Shown: positions 27,799 through 35,253 of the stretch, in pieces
Position numbering within the stretch: the stretch's first letter is position 1
Layout: every line of letters begins with the position of its first letter
NCBI RefSeq assembly: GCF_000814825.1
Contig: NZ_CP009302.1
Span: 1,116,001-1,180,000 of the forward strand
Direction: 5' to 3'
Length of the DNA: 64,000 nucleotides
From: Berryella intestinalis
Lineage (GTDB): Bacteria > Actinomycetota > Coriobacteriia > Coriobacteriales > Eggerthellaceae
Translations under genes and position numbers: made by a program
The notes under the pieces: model-generated
The model's input: the letters and a program-made list of their open reading frames with translations, nothing else
Database searches by the model: none
Told to the model about the DNA's origin: nothing

Positions 27799-28590
27799 AT
27801 GAAAAGCCAAGTCGTGCTCGAGGCCAGGAACCTGGGGAAAACCTACAAGGTGAGATCCAAACGCTCGAAGGGCGGCCAGGGCGGCACGCGCGCTTTGGAC
27901 GGCGTCGACTTCGACGTGCGCGAAGGCGAGATCGTCGGCATCATGGGGCCGTCGGGATCGGGCAAGTCGACCCTTCTGAACTGCATATCGACCATCGATA
28001 GGCCCGATTCGGGAACCGTGCGCATCGACGGGCGCGACATCTCCAAGCTCGGCCCCCGCGACCTGGCCCTGTTCCGCGGACGCGAACTGGGGTTCATCTT
28101 CCAGGACTCCAACCTCCTCGACACCCTCACCTGCTACGAGAACATCGCGCTGTCGCTGACTATCCGCAAAGTCAGCCCCCGCGAGATCGATCACCGCATC
28201 CGCTTCATCGCCCAGCAGCTGGGAATCACCGACGTCCTGGATAAATTCCCCTACCAGGTGTCGGGAGGCCAGAAGCAGCGCGTCGCCACGGCGCGCGCGG
28301 TTGTGGGCAAGCCCCGCCTCGTCTTGGCCGACGAACCCACCGGCGCCCTCGACTCGAAGTCGGCCCGCGCGCTGCTCGAAACGTTCGAGCGCATCAACCG
28401 GTTGGGATCGACCATCCTCATGGTGACCCACGACCCCGTGTCCGCCAGCTACTGCCAGCGCATCGTGTTCATCAAAGACGGCAAGACCGCGCTGGAGATC
28501 ACCCGGGACGGGCGCACGCGCGAGCAGTTCTACGCCGACATCGTGGGCTCCGTCGTGAGCATGTCCGAGGAGGCCGTGCATGTTTGCTAA
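27799..28590 (+). CDS. BceA-type ABC transporter ATPase
   Basis: 263-aa ATPase of the MacB/LolD/BceA class. It has Walker A GPSGSGKST, the Q-loop FIFQDSNLLDTLTCYENI, the signature VSGGQKQR, Walker B LVLADEPTGALDSK and the switch MVTHDP, where ADEPTGALD is diagnostic of this class. ATG 27799 follows AAAGGAGGAGGAAGC. Its end overlaps the permease gene start (28580). With that permease it should form a peptide-antibiotic sensing/detoxification or lipid-release system, and the adjacent two-component pair fits a BceRS-BceAB module. Confidence 0.9.
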   Translation: MKSQVVLEARNLGKTYKVRSKRSKGGQGGTRALDGVDFDVREGEIVGIMGPSGSGKSTLLNCISTIDRPDSGTVRIDGRDISKLGPRDLALFRGRELGFIFQDSNLLDTLTCYENIALSLTIRKVSPREIDHRIRFIAQQLGITDVLDKFPYQVSGGQKQRVATARAVVGKPRLVLADEPTGALDSKSARALLETFERINRLGSTILMVTHDPVSASYCQRIVFIKDGKTALEITRDGRTREQFYADIVGSVVSMSEEAVHVC

Positions 28591-30673
28591 GATCGCATGG
28601 GGAAATGTCCGCAAGTCCATAAGCGACTTCGGCATCTACTTCCTCACCGTGGTGCTGGGCGTGACCGTGTTCTACGCCTTCAACGCCACCGCCGACATGG
28701 ACGTCGCCAGCGCCATCGAGTCGCGTGCGCTGCTGACCCAGGCGATTCGGTTCGCCACGGTGCTCGTCACCATCGTGCTCACCTTCCTCATCCTGTACGC
28801 CAACAGCTTCCTCATCAGGCGGCGCAAGCGGGAGTTCGGCCTGTACCTGGCCCTGGGGATGCGCACGTCGCAGGTGGCCCTCATCGCCGTGCTCGAGACC
28901 GTCATGGTCGGAGCCGCATCGGTGGCCTGCGGGCTGGGTGTCGGGTGGCTGTTCTCCCAGGCGCTCGTCAACGTCGCCGCGAACATCTACAACACGGGAG
29001 CCGTGCCGGGGCTCGTGGGCTTCTCGCTCACCTCGATCGTGCGCACCCTTGTTGTGTTCGGTGCGCTGTTCATACTATCGTCCCTGATGAACGCTGTGTC
29101 GGTTTCGCGCACCACCCTCATCGACCTCATGAAGGCGAACCGCACCAACCAGGAGATGAAGCTGCGCAGCCTCCCTCTGTCCGTCGTGCTGTTCGCCGTC
29201 GCCGTCTCCCTCATCGGCGTGGCGTACAAGCTGCTGCTCGACACCGGGCTCAACTTCACCTCGCCGAGCTTCCTCGCCTCGACTGTGATCGTCTGCGTGG
29301 GAACCTGGCTGTTCTTCTACTCCATATCGGGATTCCTCCTGCGATTCATCCAGTCGTTCAAGGGCGTCTACCTAAGCGGCCTGAACATGTTCACCCTGCG
29401 CCAGATCAACTCGCGCATCAACGGAGCCACCGCCACCATGACCATGGTGTGCATGACCCTGTTCTTCGCGCTCATCTGCGTGTGCGGCGGCATCGGGATC
29501 ACCACCGCGCTGAACTCCAGCCTGCAGCGCACCACCGCGTTCGATGCGACGCTCACCACCCAGTGGGGCATCTACCACGATGGCTTCAAACAGACCGCAG
29601 ACGAAAACCAGGTCGCTGCGGCCGAGGCGGGCAACTGGGATATGAAGGCGTACCTCGACGGACGCCTGGCCGAAGAGGGGCAGATGCGCCTTGACAGCCT
29701 TACCTCCAGCGTCCGGCAGCTCGACACGTGGATAGACCCCGAGAACCCGCTTACGTTCGGGAAAACCGACGAGTTGGCGGGAGACGAGCTTCCGCGCGTC
29801 GCGGGGGTCGAGATGGGTCCCTCCTACAAAGAGGGCGGCGTTCCCTTCATCAAGCTCTCCGAGGTCAACGCCGTGCGCGCCCAGATCGGCCGGGAGCCCC
29901 TCGAACTGAAGCCGGGAACCTGTCTGGCGATCAGCGACACCGACTACACCGCGGGCTACTTCAAACTGCTGGCCGACAAGGGCGCCGCCATCGAAGTCGG
30001 TTCCACCAAGCTTACCGTCGACCGCTCCCTCAACGAGGCCCTGGCAACCGAGTTCATGCCCCTGCAGACGGGCGCCATCGTGATACCCGACGAGGCCCTG
30101 CCCGAAACCGCCGTGCGCCTGACCACTTCGCTGAACCTCATGCGCGCCGACGGCGTGAACGAGAAGGCCCTCATGGATTCGTTCAAGTTCTTCGATAGCG
30201 AAGAGACCGCCGAAAGATGGGCCGCGAGCATGATCGCCACGCGCGAAGCCGTCCAAGAGCAAGGGTTCGGCATCAACGGCATCGTCGCCTTCCTCGCGAT
30301 CTACATCGGGTTCGCGCTCACCATCGCCTGTGCCGGCATCCTGGCCATCCAGCAGCTCACCGAAGCGTCCGACAACGCCGATCGCTACCGGATGCTGCGC
30401 AGGCTGGGCGTGGCGGAAGGCTCGATCGGGCGGAGCCTCGGGGTCCAGGTCGCCGTGTACTTCCTGTTCCCGCTGGCCCTTGCCGTATGCCATACCGCCT
30501 GCGCGCTCAACGTCGTGGACGACCTTGTGAAGCTGTTCGGCATCTTCAACCTCGAGACGACCGCGCTCATCGCAGCAGCCGCCTTCATCGCCACCTACGG
30601 CGTGTACGCGCTGCTCACCTGGATCGGAGCCCGCTCGCTTACCTCCGAGCGATCCGAGGGCGCATCGGCCTAG
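28580..30673 (+). CDS. BceB-type FtsX-like ABC permease
   Basis: 697-aa permease. It opens with WGNVRKSISDFGIYFLTVVLG, typical of BceB proteins, and has an FtsX-type helix arrangement (one helix, three-helix bundle, two helices, large outer loop, more helices). The outer domain lies about residues 300-560 between helices near 280-305 and 570-600. GMRTSQVALIAVLET and RRLGVAEGSIGRSLGVQVAVYF are coupling-helix-like segments. It partners the preceding ATPase and is predicted to act on cell-wall-active peptides, although the ligand is unknown. It converges on the methyltransferase gene 19 bases away. Confidence 0.9.
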   Translation: MFAKIAWGNVRKSISDFGIYFLTVVLGVTVFYAFNATADMDVASAIESRALLTQAIRFATVLVTIVLTFLILYANSFLIRRRKREFGLYLALGMRTSQVALIAVLETVMVGAASVACGLGVGWLFSQALVNVAANIYNTGAVPGLVGFSLTSIVRTLVVFGALFILSSLMNAVSVSRTTLIDLMKANRTNQEMKLRSLPLSVVLFAVAVSLIGVAYKLLLDTGLNFTSPSFLASTVIVCVGTWLFFYSISGFLLRFIQSFKGVYLSGLNMFTLRQINSRINGATATMTMVCMTLFFALICVCGGIGITTALNSSLQRTTAFDATLTTQWGIYHDGFKQTADENQVAAAEAGNWDMKAYLDGRLAEEGQMRLDSLTSSVRQLDTWIDPENPLTFGKTDELAGDELPRVAGVEMGPSYKEGGVPFIKLSEVNAVRAQIGREPLELKPGTCLAISDTDYTAGYFKLLADKGAAIEVGSTKLTVDRSLNEALATEFMPLQTGAIVIPDEALPETAVRLTTSLNLMRADGVNEKALMDSFKFFDSEETAERWAASMIATREAVQEQGFGINGIVAFLAIYIGFALTIACAGILAIQQLTEASDNADRYRMLRRLGVAEGSIGRSLGVQVAVYFLFPLALAVCHTACALNVVDDLVKLFGIFNLETTALIAAAAFIATYGVYALLTWIGARSLTSERSEGASA

Positions 30674-30692
30674 CCGAAAAGGCCCCGAAGCC

Positions 30693-31460
30693 CTACCCCT
30701 TCTTCTTGAAGACCAGGTACTCGTTGAGGTTCCCACCGCGCCCGTCGGCCCGAAAGCGCCCGACGGGCGCGGCAACGTCTGCAACCGCCGAGACGAGCCG
30801 TTCGACCTCGGCATCCGAGAAGCTGTGGCAGAAACGCAGGGCCCCGGTATCCTGCCACCCCAGCAGGTGATCGCCCGGCTCGAGATCGCCCTCCGAGATG
30901 CCCAGCCGCTTAATGCCCTGCGCCGTCGATGCGCGGGCCTTGCGCGCGAGGCGCGGGTCGTCCATGAAGCGCCACAGGGAAACGCACAGGCATCCCGCCG
31001 CCTCCGTCTTGTCGGCAAGCAGGCGAAGGGCGGCCGCGCGGGCCGCCTCGGTCGGCACATGGTGGAGAAAGCCGAAGCTCACCGCGATCGAGCATGGCGG
31101 CGCGAACAGGCCGTCGGCCGGATTTCCGCCCGCAAGCAGAAGCGAGCACACGTCTGCGCTCTGGTAACGCACCGCTCGCGCACCGTCCGCCGCGAGGGCG
31201 TCGCAGTTGTCCACCGCGAAGAAATCGAACGCGACGCCTTCGACCGAGCTTTGCAGATACGCCTCGAACCTGAGGTTTCCGCACGCCAGGTCGAACACGG
31301 ACGCCCGCGGGCCGTCGAAGACGCCCTCGCTCCGCACGATGTCGACGCAGCGGCCCCACCCCTCCCACGGGGCTTGGCGGGTAGCCGAAAACGAGCACGC
31401 GTTATCGCGGTAGAACCGCGTGTTCAGACTGCAGAGTATGTTCGCCACCGGAGTATCCAT
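30693..31460 (-). CDS. Trm9/ALKBH8-like SAM-dependent methyltransferase
   Basis: 255-aa class I methyltransferase. N-terminal FYRDNACSFSATRQAPWEGW (17-36) matches the FSxTRxxPW block of Trm9/ALKBH8 tRNA methyltransferases. Motif I is VFDLACGNLRFE (55-66). A post-motif SFGFLHHVPT (128-137) and the C-terminal block DHLLGWQDTGALRFCHSFSD (197-216) resemble Trm9's VPW and RYYHLF segments. Trm9 methylates cm5U34 of tRNA to mcm5U34. The gene is divergent from elp3, whose product makes cm5U34, with only 40 bases between the starts. The specific activity is inferred from motifs plus context; it could be another small-molecule methyltransferase. Confidence 0.75.
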   Translation of the reverse strand: MDTPVANILCSLNTRFYRDNACSFSATRQAPWEGWGRCVDIVRSEGVFDGPRASVFDLACGNLRFEAYLQSSVEGVAFDFFAVDNCDALAADGARAVRYQSADVCSLLLAGGNPADGLFAPPCSIAVSFGFLHHVPTEAARAAALRLLADKTEAAGCLCVSLWRFMDDPRLARKARASTAQGIKRLGISEGDLEPGDHLLGWQDTGALRFCHSFSDAEVERLVSAVADVAAPVGRFRADGRGGNLNEYLVFKKKG

Positions 31461-31469
31461 AAGTCACGC

Positions 31470-31496
31470 GCCCCATTCTATAGGATAGAATGGGGC
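31470..31496. promoter_or_regulatory. Perfect palindrome filling the elp3/methyltransferase gap
   Basis: GCCCCATTCTAT-AGG-ATAGAATGGGGC has perfect 12-bp arms with a 3-base centre. Each strand carries TAGAAT, the same -10-like hexamer seen before several genes here, pointing outward to each start codon. It may be a symmetric divergent promoter with very short or leaderless transcripts, an operator, or both. Recognisable -35 boxes are absent. Confidence 0.6.
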
Positions 31497-31500
31497 TACT

Positions 31501-33321
31501 GTGGAAGCCCTTTTACTCGACATACTCGCCCTGCTCAAACAGGGTGAAGCGATCGATGCCGCCAAGCTTGCGGCGCTCGTGCGCACACGCAACGAAAACG
31601 TGGCCGACGTGTCGAAGCACCTGGCGAAAAAGCGCCTCTTCCCCTTCTACCTGCGCGTGAAAACCGAGGATCCCGCACGCTGGCTGGGCTGGGGCATCGA
31701 CCCCGACCTCGAGAAACGGCTTTTGGCCGTCATACAGATGAAGCCCCGCCGGACGGCGAGCGGGGTGGCAACCATCACGGTCATCACGAAGCCCTGGCCG
31801 TGCGGCAGCGACTGCCTGTACTGCCCCAACGACGTGCGCATGCCCAAAAGCTACCTATCCGACGAACCCGCCTGCCAGCGGGCCGAGCGCAACTTCTTCG
31901 ACCCCTACCTCCAGGTGTCCTCGCGCCTGCGCGCCCTGCGCGAAATGGGGCATCCCACCGACAAGATCGAGCTCATCGTGCTCGGCGGAACCTGGTGCGA
32001 CTACCCCGAAGGCTATCGGATATGGTTCGTCCGCGAGCTGTTCCGCGCGCTGAACGACCCGCTGGAACGGGCTGCGGGCGAGGCCGAGCGGATCCGCGAG
32101 CGCTACCGCGGCTGGGAGATCCCCTCCGACGCGGAGGCGCTCGCCCGAAACGCGGAAGCCGAGCAGGACCGCGTGACATCGCGCGAAACGACCTACAACC
32201 AGGCCGTTTCGCGCCTTTACGGCGAGCATGCCGGATGGCGGCGCGCCGCGCTCGAGCAGACCGCGACCTTCGCCGAGCTCGAGGCCCAGCACGAACTGAA
32301 CGAGCGTGCCGACCGGCGCGTCGTGGGGCTCGTCATCGAGACCAGGCCCGAAAGCATCACGGCGGACCGGCTGGCCCACATCCGCCGCCTTGGCTGCACG
32401 AAGGTCCAGATCGGCGTGCAGAGCCTCGACGAAGCCATCCTGCGCGAGAACAACCGCGCGGGCGATGCGACCGCGGTGGCGCGCTCGTTTGCGCTCGCGC
32501 GGGCGTTCGGGTTCAAGATCCATGCGCACATGATGGCCAACCTTTGCGGAGCCACCCCCGAAAGCGACCTGGCCGACTACCGCCGACTGGTCGGCGATCC
32601 CGCCTTTCGCCCCGACGAGGTGAAGCTCTACCCCTGCGCGCTGGTCGACGGCACCGCGCTCGTCGAGCGCTTCGCCGAGGGAACCTGGAGCCCTTACGGG
32701 GAAGACGAGCTCATCGAGCTTCTGGCCCGCTGCGTTCTGGCCACTCCGCCCTACACGCGCATCTCGCGCATGATCCGCGACATATCGGCCCGCGACATCA
32801 TGGCGGGCAACAAGAAGACGAACCTGAGGCAGCTGGTCGAAGCCGCGGTCGCCCGGTCGGATAAACCGGTCGACGAGATCCGCTACCGCGAGCTGAGCAC
32901 CGCAGACGCCGCTCCCGAAACCCTCGAGCTCTCGGTGTTTCCCTACGAAACCGCCCATGCAGACGAGCGGTTCCTCCAGTGGACGATGCGATCCGACGGC
33001 GCCGAGAAGATCGCCGGGTTCCTGCGCCTGTCGCTTCCCCACGCCGACTTCGTCCGAGAACACGCAAGCGAGCTGCCCGTGTCCGTCGGGGACGCGATGA
33101 TCCGCGAAGTGCACGTCTACGGGAAGGCGGCCCAGCTGCACGACACCAGCACCGGTGCGCAGCATCTGGGCCTGGGTCGCAGGCTGGTGGAAGAGGCCTG
33201 CGCGATCGCACGGAGCGCCGGGTACCGCCGCATGAACGTGATCAGCGCCGTGGGAACGCGCGGCTACTATCGCAACCTGGGATTTTCCGACTGCGGCCTC
33301 TACCAGCGCCGCAACCTGTGA
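31501..33321 (+). CDS. elp3: Bacterial Elp3 (radical SAM/GNAT tRNA U34 enzyme)
   Basis: 606 aa. The radical-SAM cluster motif is CGSDCLYC (Cys101, 105, 108) within KPWPCGSDCLYCPND, with standard Cx3Cx2C spacing rather than the longer eukaryotic loop. Elp3-specific blocks follow: IVLGGTWCDYPEGYRIWFVR, VIETRPESITADRLAHIRRL, TKVQIGVQSLDEAILRENNR and VKLYPCALVDGTAL. The C-terminal acetyltransferase domain (about 470-606) ends with IREVHVYG, LGLGRRLVEEACAIA and ISAVGTRGYYRNLGFSD. Elp3 uses acetyl-CoA and SAM to put a carboxymethyl group on tRNA wobble uridine; single-subunit forms are known from Dehalococcoides and archaea. The start is GTG 31501. Confidence 0.93.
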   Translation: MEALLLDILALLKQGEAIDAAKLAALVRTRNENVADVSKHLAKKRLFPFYLRVKTEDPARWLGWGIDPDLEKRLLAVIQMKPRRTASGVATITVITKPWPCGSDCLYCPNDVRMPKSYLSDEPACQRAERNFFDPYLQVSSRLRALREMGHPTDKIELIVLGGTWCDYPEGYRIWFVRELFRALNDPLERAAGEAERIRERYRGWEIPSDAEALARNAEAEQDRVTSRETTYNQAVSRLYGEHAGWRRAALEQTATFAELEAQHELNERADRRVVGLVIETRPESITADRLAHIRRLGCTKVQIGVQSLDEAILRENNRAGDATAVARSFALARAFGFKIHAHMMANLCGATPESDLADYRRLVGDPAFRPDEVKLYPCALVDGTALVERFAEGTWSPYGEDELIELLARCVLATPPYTRISRMIRDISARDIMAGNKKTNLRQLVEAAVARSDKPVDEIRYRELSTADAAPETLELSVFPYETAHADERFLQWTMRSDGAEKIAGFLRLSLPHADFVREHASELPVSVGDAMIREVHVYGKAAQLHDTSTGAQHLGLGRRLVEEACAIARSAGYRRMNVISAVGTRGYYRNLGFSDCGLYQRRNL

Positions 33322-33331
33322 AAAGCCGGCT

Positions 33332-34033
33332 CTAGAAATGCTCCACCATATGCCGCACGACCGACGCGCAGCGGTAGGCGGCCTCTTTCTCGAACGCAGG
33401 GTAATCGACGCGCGCCGATCCGTCCGCCTTGTCCGACACCGCTCGGACGATCACGAACGGCACCCTGCTCAAGGCGCAGGCCTGGGCGATGGCCGCACCC
33501 TCCATCTCGCAGCACAGCCCCCCGAAGGTCCCCGCGATGTCGTTTTTGTCGCCCTCGTCGGCGATGAAGCGGTCGCCTGAGAGGATCCTGCCCTGGAACA
33601 CGCGCACGCCGGGCGCAACCGCGTCCGCCGCCGCCACCGCGCAAGCGCGCAGATGCTCGTCGGCCCGGAAAAACGAGTCGATGGGCATCTGGGGCACCAC
33701 CCCGCGCTCGTATCCGAAGTTCGTGGCGTCCATGTCGTGTTGGACCGCATCGGTCGACACCACCAGATCGCCGATGTCGATAGACGCGTCGAGCGACCCG
33801 GCGATACCCGTGTTGACCACATGCGTGACTTGGAACACGCTGATCAGAACCTGAGCGCACAGAGCCGCGTTCACCTTGCCGATGCCCGAGCGCACCACCA
33901 CGACCTCGGTACCGCCCAGCGCCCCCGCGCAGAACTCGGTCGACATATGATGGCTCACGGAAAGCGAGCTCATGGAGTTCTTCAGCTGCTCGGCTTCGAC
34001 CTCCATGGCGGCGATGATCCCGAATCTCACCAT
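33332..34033 (-). CDS. mtnN: MTA/SAH nucleosidase (Pfs)
   Basis: 233-aa 5'-methylthioadenosine/S-adenosylhomocysteine nucleosidase. It has the family start RFGIIAAMEVEAEQLK with the catalytic acid Glu in AMEVE, VVRSGIGKVNAAL, NTGIAGSLDASIDIGDLVV, the substrate-binding CCEMEGAAIAQA, and catalytic Asp in VRAVSDKAD. It removes adenine from S-adenosylhomocysteine and from 5'-deoxyadenosine, products of the neighbouring methyltransferase and radical-SAM enzymes. It is the second gene of a luxS-mtnN pair (3-base spacing) and is convergent with elp3, 10 bases apart. Confidence 0.94.
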   Translation of the reverse strand: MVRFGIIAAMEVEAEQLKNSMSSLSVSHHMSTEFCAGALGGTEVVVVRSGIGKVNAALCAQVLISVFQVTHVVNTGIAGSLDASIDIGDLVVSTDAVQHDMDATNFGYERGVVPQMPIDSFFRADEHLRACAVAAADAVAPGVRVFQGRILSGDRFIADEGDKNDIAGTFGGLCCEMEGAAIAQACALSRVPFVIVRAVSDKADGSARVDYPAFEKEAAYRCASVVRHMVEHF

Positions 34034-34035
34034 GG

Positions 34036-34530
34036 CTACTCCCCGATCTGCGGGTAGGTCGTGTGCTCCTCGTCAAGCGACGACAGCGTCTTGTCGAAGT
34101 AGTGGCGCGCCCACCATTTCGCCCCCATGAGATCGCTGTCGTGGTAGTTCCCGCACTCCACCGGCGTGGCCCCGGGAACCTCCCCCTCGAAATCGCGCAC
34201 GAACGCGAACATGCCGCGCACCAGGTCGGCCACGTCCGCAGGCGCGTATTCGCCGAACAGCACCAGGTAGAACCCCGTGCGGCAACCCATCGGGCCGAAG
34301 TACACGACCCGGCTTGCCCACGAGGGATCGTTGCGCAGGTAGGTGGCTATCAGATGCTCGATGGCATGCACGGACGCGGTGTCGATGACCGGCTCGCGGT
34401 TCGGCGCCGTCATCCGCAGGTCGAACGTGGTGACCGGGCTGCCGTGCTCGGGATCGCGATCGATCCGCGACACGTACACGCCGGGCTCCAGTCGCAGATG
34501 GTCGATGGTGAAGCTTGCGATGCGCTCCAT
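34036..34530 (-). CDS. luxS: S-ribosylhomocysteine lyase LuxS
   Basis: 164-aa LuxS, which splits S-ribosylhomocysteine into homocysteine and the autoinducer-2 precursor. The metal site is complete: HAIEH (His55, Glu58, His59) and Cys126 in VECGNYHD. The catalytic Cys83 is in GPMGCRTGFY. A GAAGGAGAG ribosome site precedes ATG 34530. A TATACT box on the minus strand at 34580-34575 may be the -10. With mtnN it forms the standard activated-methyl recycling pair. Signalling by AI-2 is possible but nothing local shows it. Confidence 0.95.
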   Translation of the reverse strand: MERIASFTIDHLRLEPGVYVSRIDRDPEHGSPVTTFDLRMTAPNREPVIDTASVHAIEHLIATYLRNDPSWASRVVYFGPMGCRTGFYLVLFGEYAPADVADLVRGMFAFVRDFEGEVPGATPVECGNYHDSDLMGAKWWARHYFDKTLSSLDEEHTTYPQIGE

Positions 34531-34707
34531 GGCTCTCCTTCTTTCGCGCGCGTCGTTTCATCGTTGCGATCCGTAGTATAGCGGGGATGGGCGGCTTCGG
34601 CCCAAAACTCCGCGGTTACGGAAACCCCCCCCCTTCGCCTTCGGCGGGCCCGAGCGCTGCGGGCGTGCGCTAGAATGGGCGGACAACCGCAACGCGACGG
34701 AGGACCC

Positions 34708-35127
34708 ATGTACGAACTGAAAACCGAAACCGCCTTCGACGGCGCCCACTTCCTCACCGACTACTACGGCAAATGCGAGAACCTGCACGGGCATCGCTGG
34801 CGCGTCGTGGCCTACATCGGCAAGGAAGCGCTCGAGACCGCCGGCACGCACAAGGACATGGTGCTCGACTTCAGCGTGTTCAAGCGCACGGTGCGCGCGG
34901 TCGCCGAAGAGCTCGACCACACCTTCCTCGTGGAAGAGGGCTCGCTCAGACCCGAAACGATCGCCTGCCTCGAATCGGAAGGGTTCGACCTGACCGTCCT
35001 GCCCTTCCGCACAACCGCCGAGAACCTGGCGACCTACCTGTTCGAGCGCATAGCCGCCTCCGGGCTGCCCGCCACCTGCGTCGAGGTGTACGAGACCCCC
35101 AACAACTGCGCGATCTACCGGCCCTAG
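34708..35127 (+). CDS. queD: QueD-family 6-carboxytetrahydropterin synthase
   Basis: 139-aa tunnelling-fold enzyme of the 6-pyruvoyl-tetrahydropterin synthase/QueD family. The zinc ligands and catalytic Cys are visible in AHFLTDYYGKCENLHGHRW, followed by KDMVLDFSVFKR, ELDHTFLVEEG, PTAEN-like TTAENLATYLFE and CVEVYETPNNCAIY. It converts 7,8-dihydroneopterin triphosphate to 6-carboxytetrahydropterin for queuosine (wobble G34 of tRNA), unless it serves another pterin route. No queC, queE or queF is in the window. ATG 34708 follows GGAGGA; the in-frame upstream GTG has no ribosome site. TAGAAT at 34673-34678 may be its -10. Confidence 0.85.
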   Translation: MYELKTETAFDGAHFLTDYYGKCENLHGHRWRVVAYIGKEALETAGTHKDMVLDFSVFKRTVRAVAEELDHTFLVEEGSLRPETIACLESEGFDLTVLPFRTTAENLATYLFERIAASGLPATCVEVYETPNNCAIYRP

Positions 35128-35199
35128 CGATCCTGCCGGCAAAGCGGACGGCACGCCGGGCCGCAGCTTCAAGCGGCATGAACCGCGCCCGAAAGCGAA

Positions 35200-35239
35200 A
35201 AGGCCGCGCCCGCGACAACGCGCGGGCGCGGCCTTCGAT
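35200..35239. terminator. Terminator hairpin between queD and the alanine symporter
   Basis: A perfect 15-bp stem (AAGGCCGCGCCCGCG, 35200-35214, pairing with 35221-35235) and a 6-base loop lie between convergent genes. Read on the minus strand the stem is followed by TTTTCGCTTTC, so it should work best for the symporter gene; on the plus strand the T-run is poor. Confidence 0.65.
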
Positions 35240-35253
35240 CGCACAAGCGCGAT

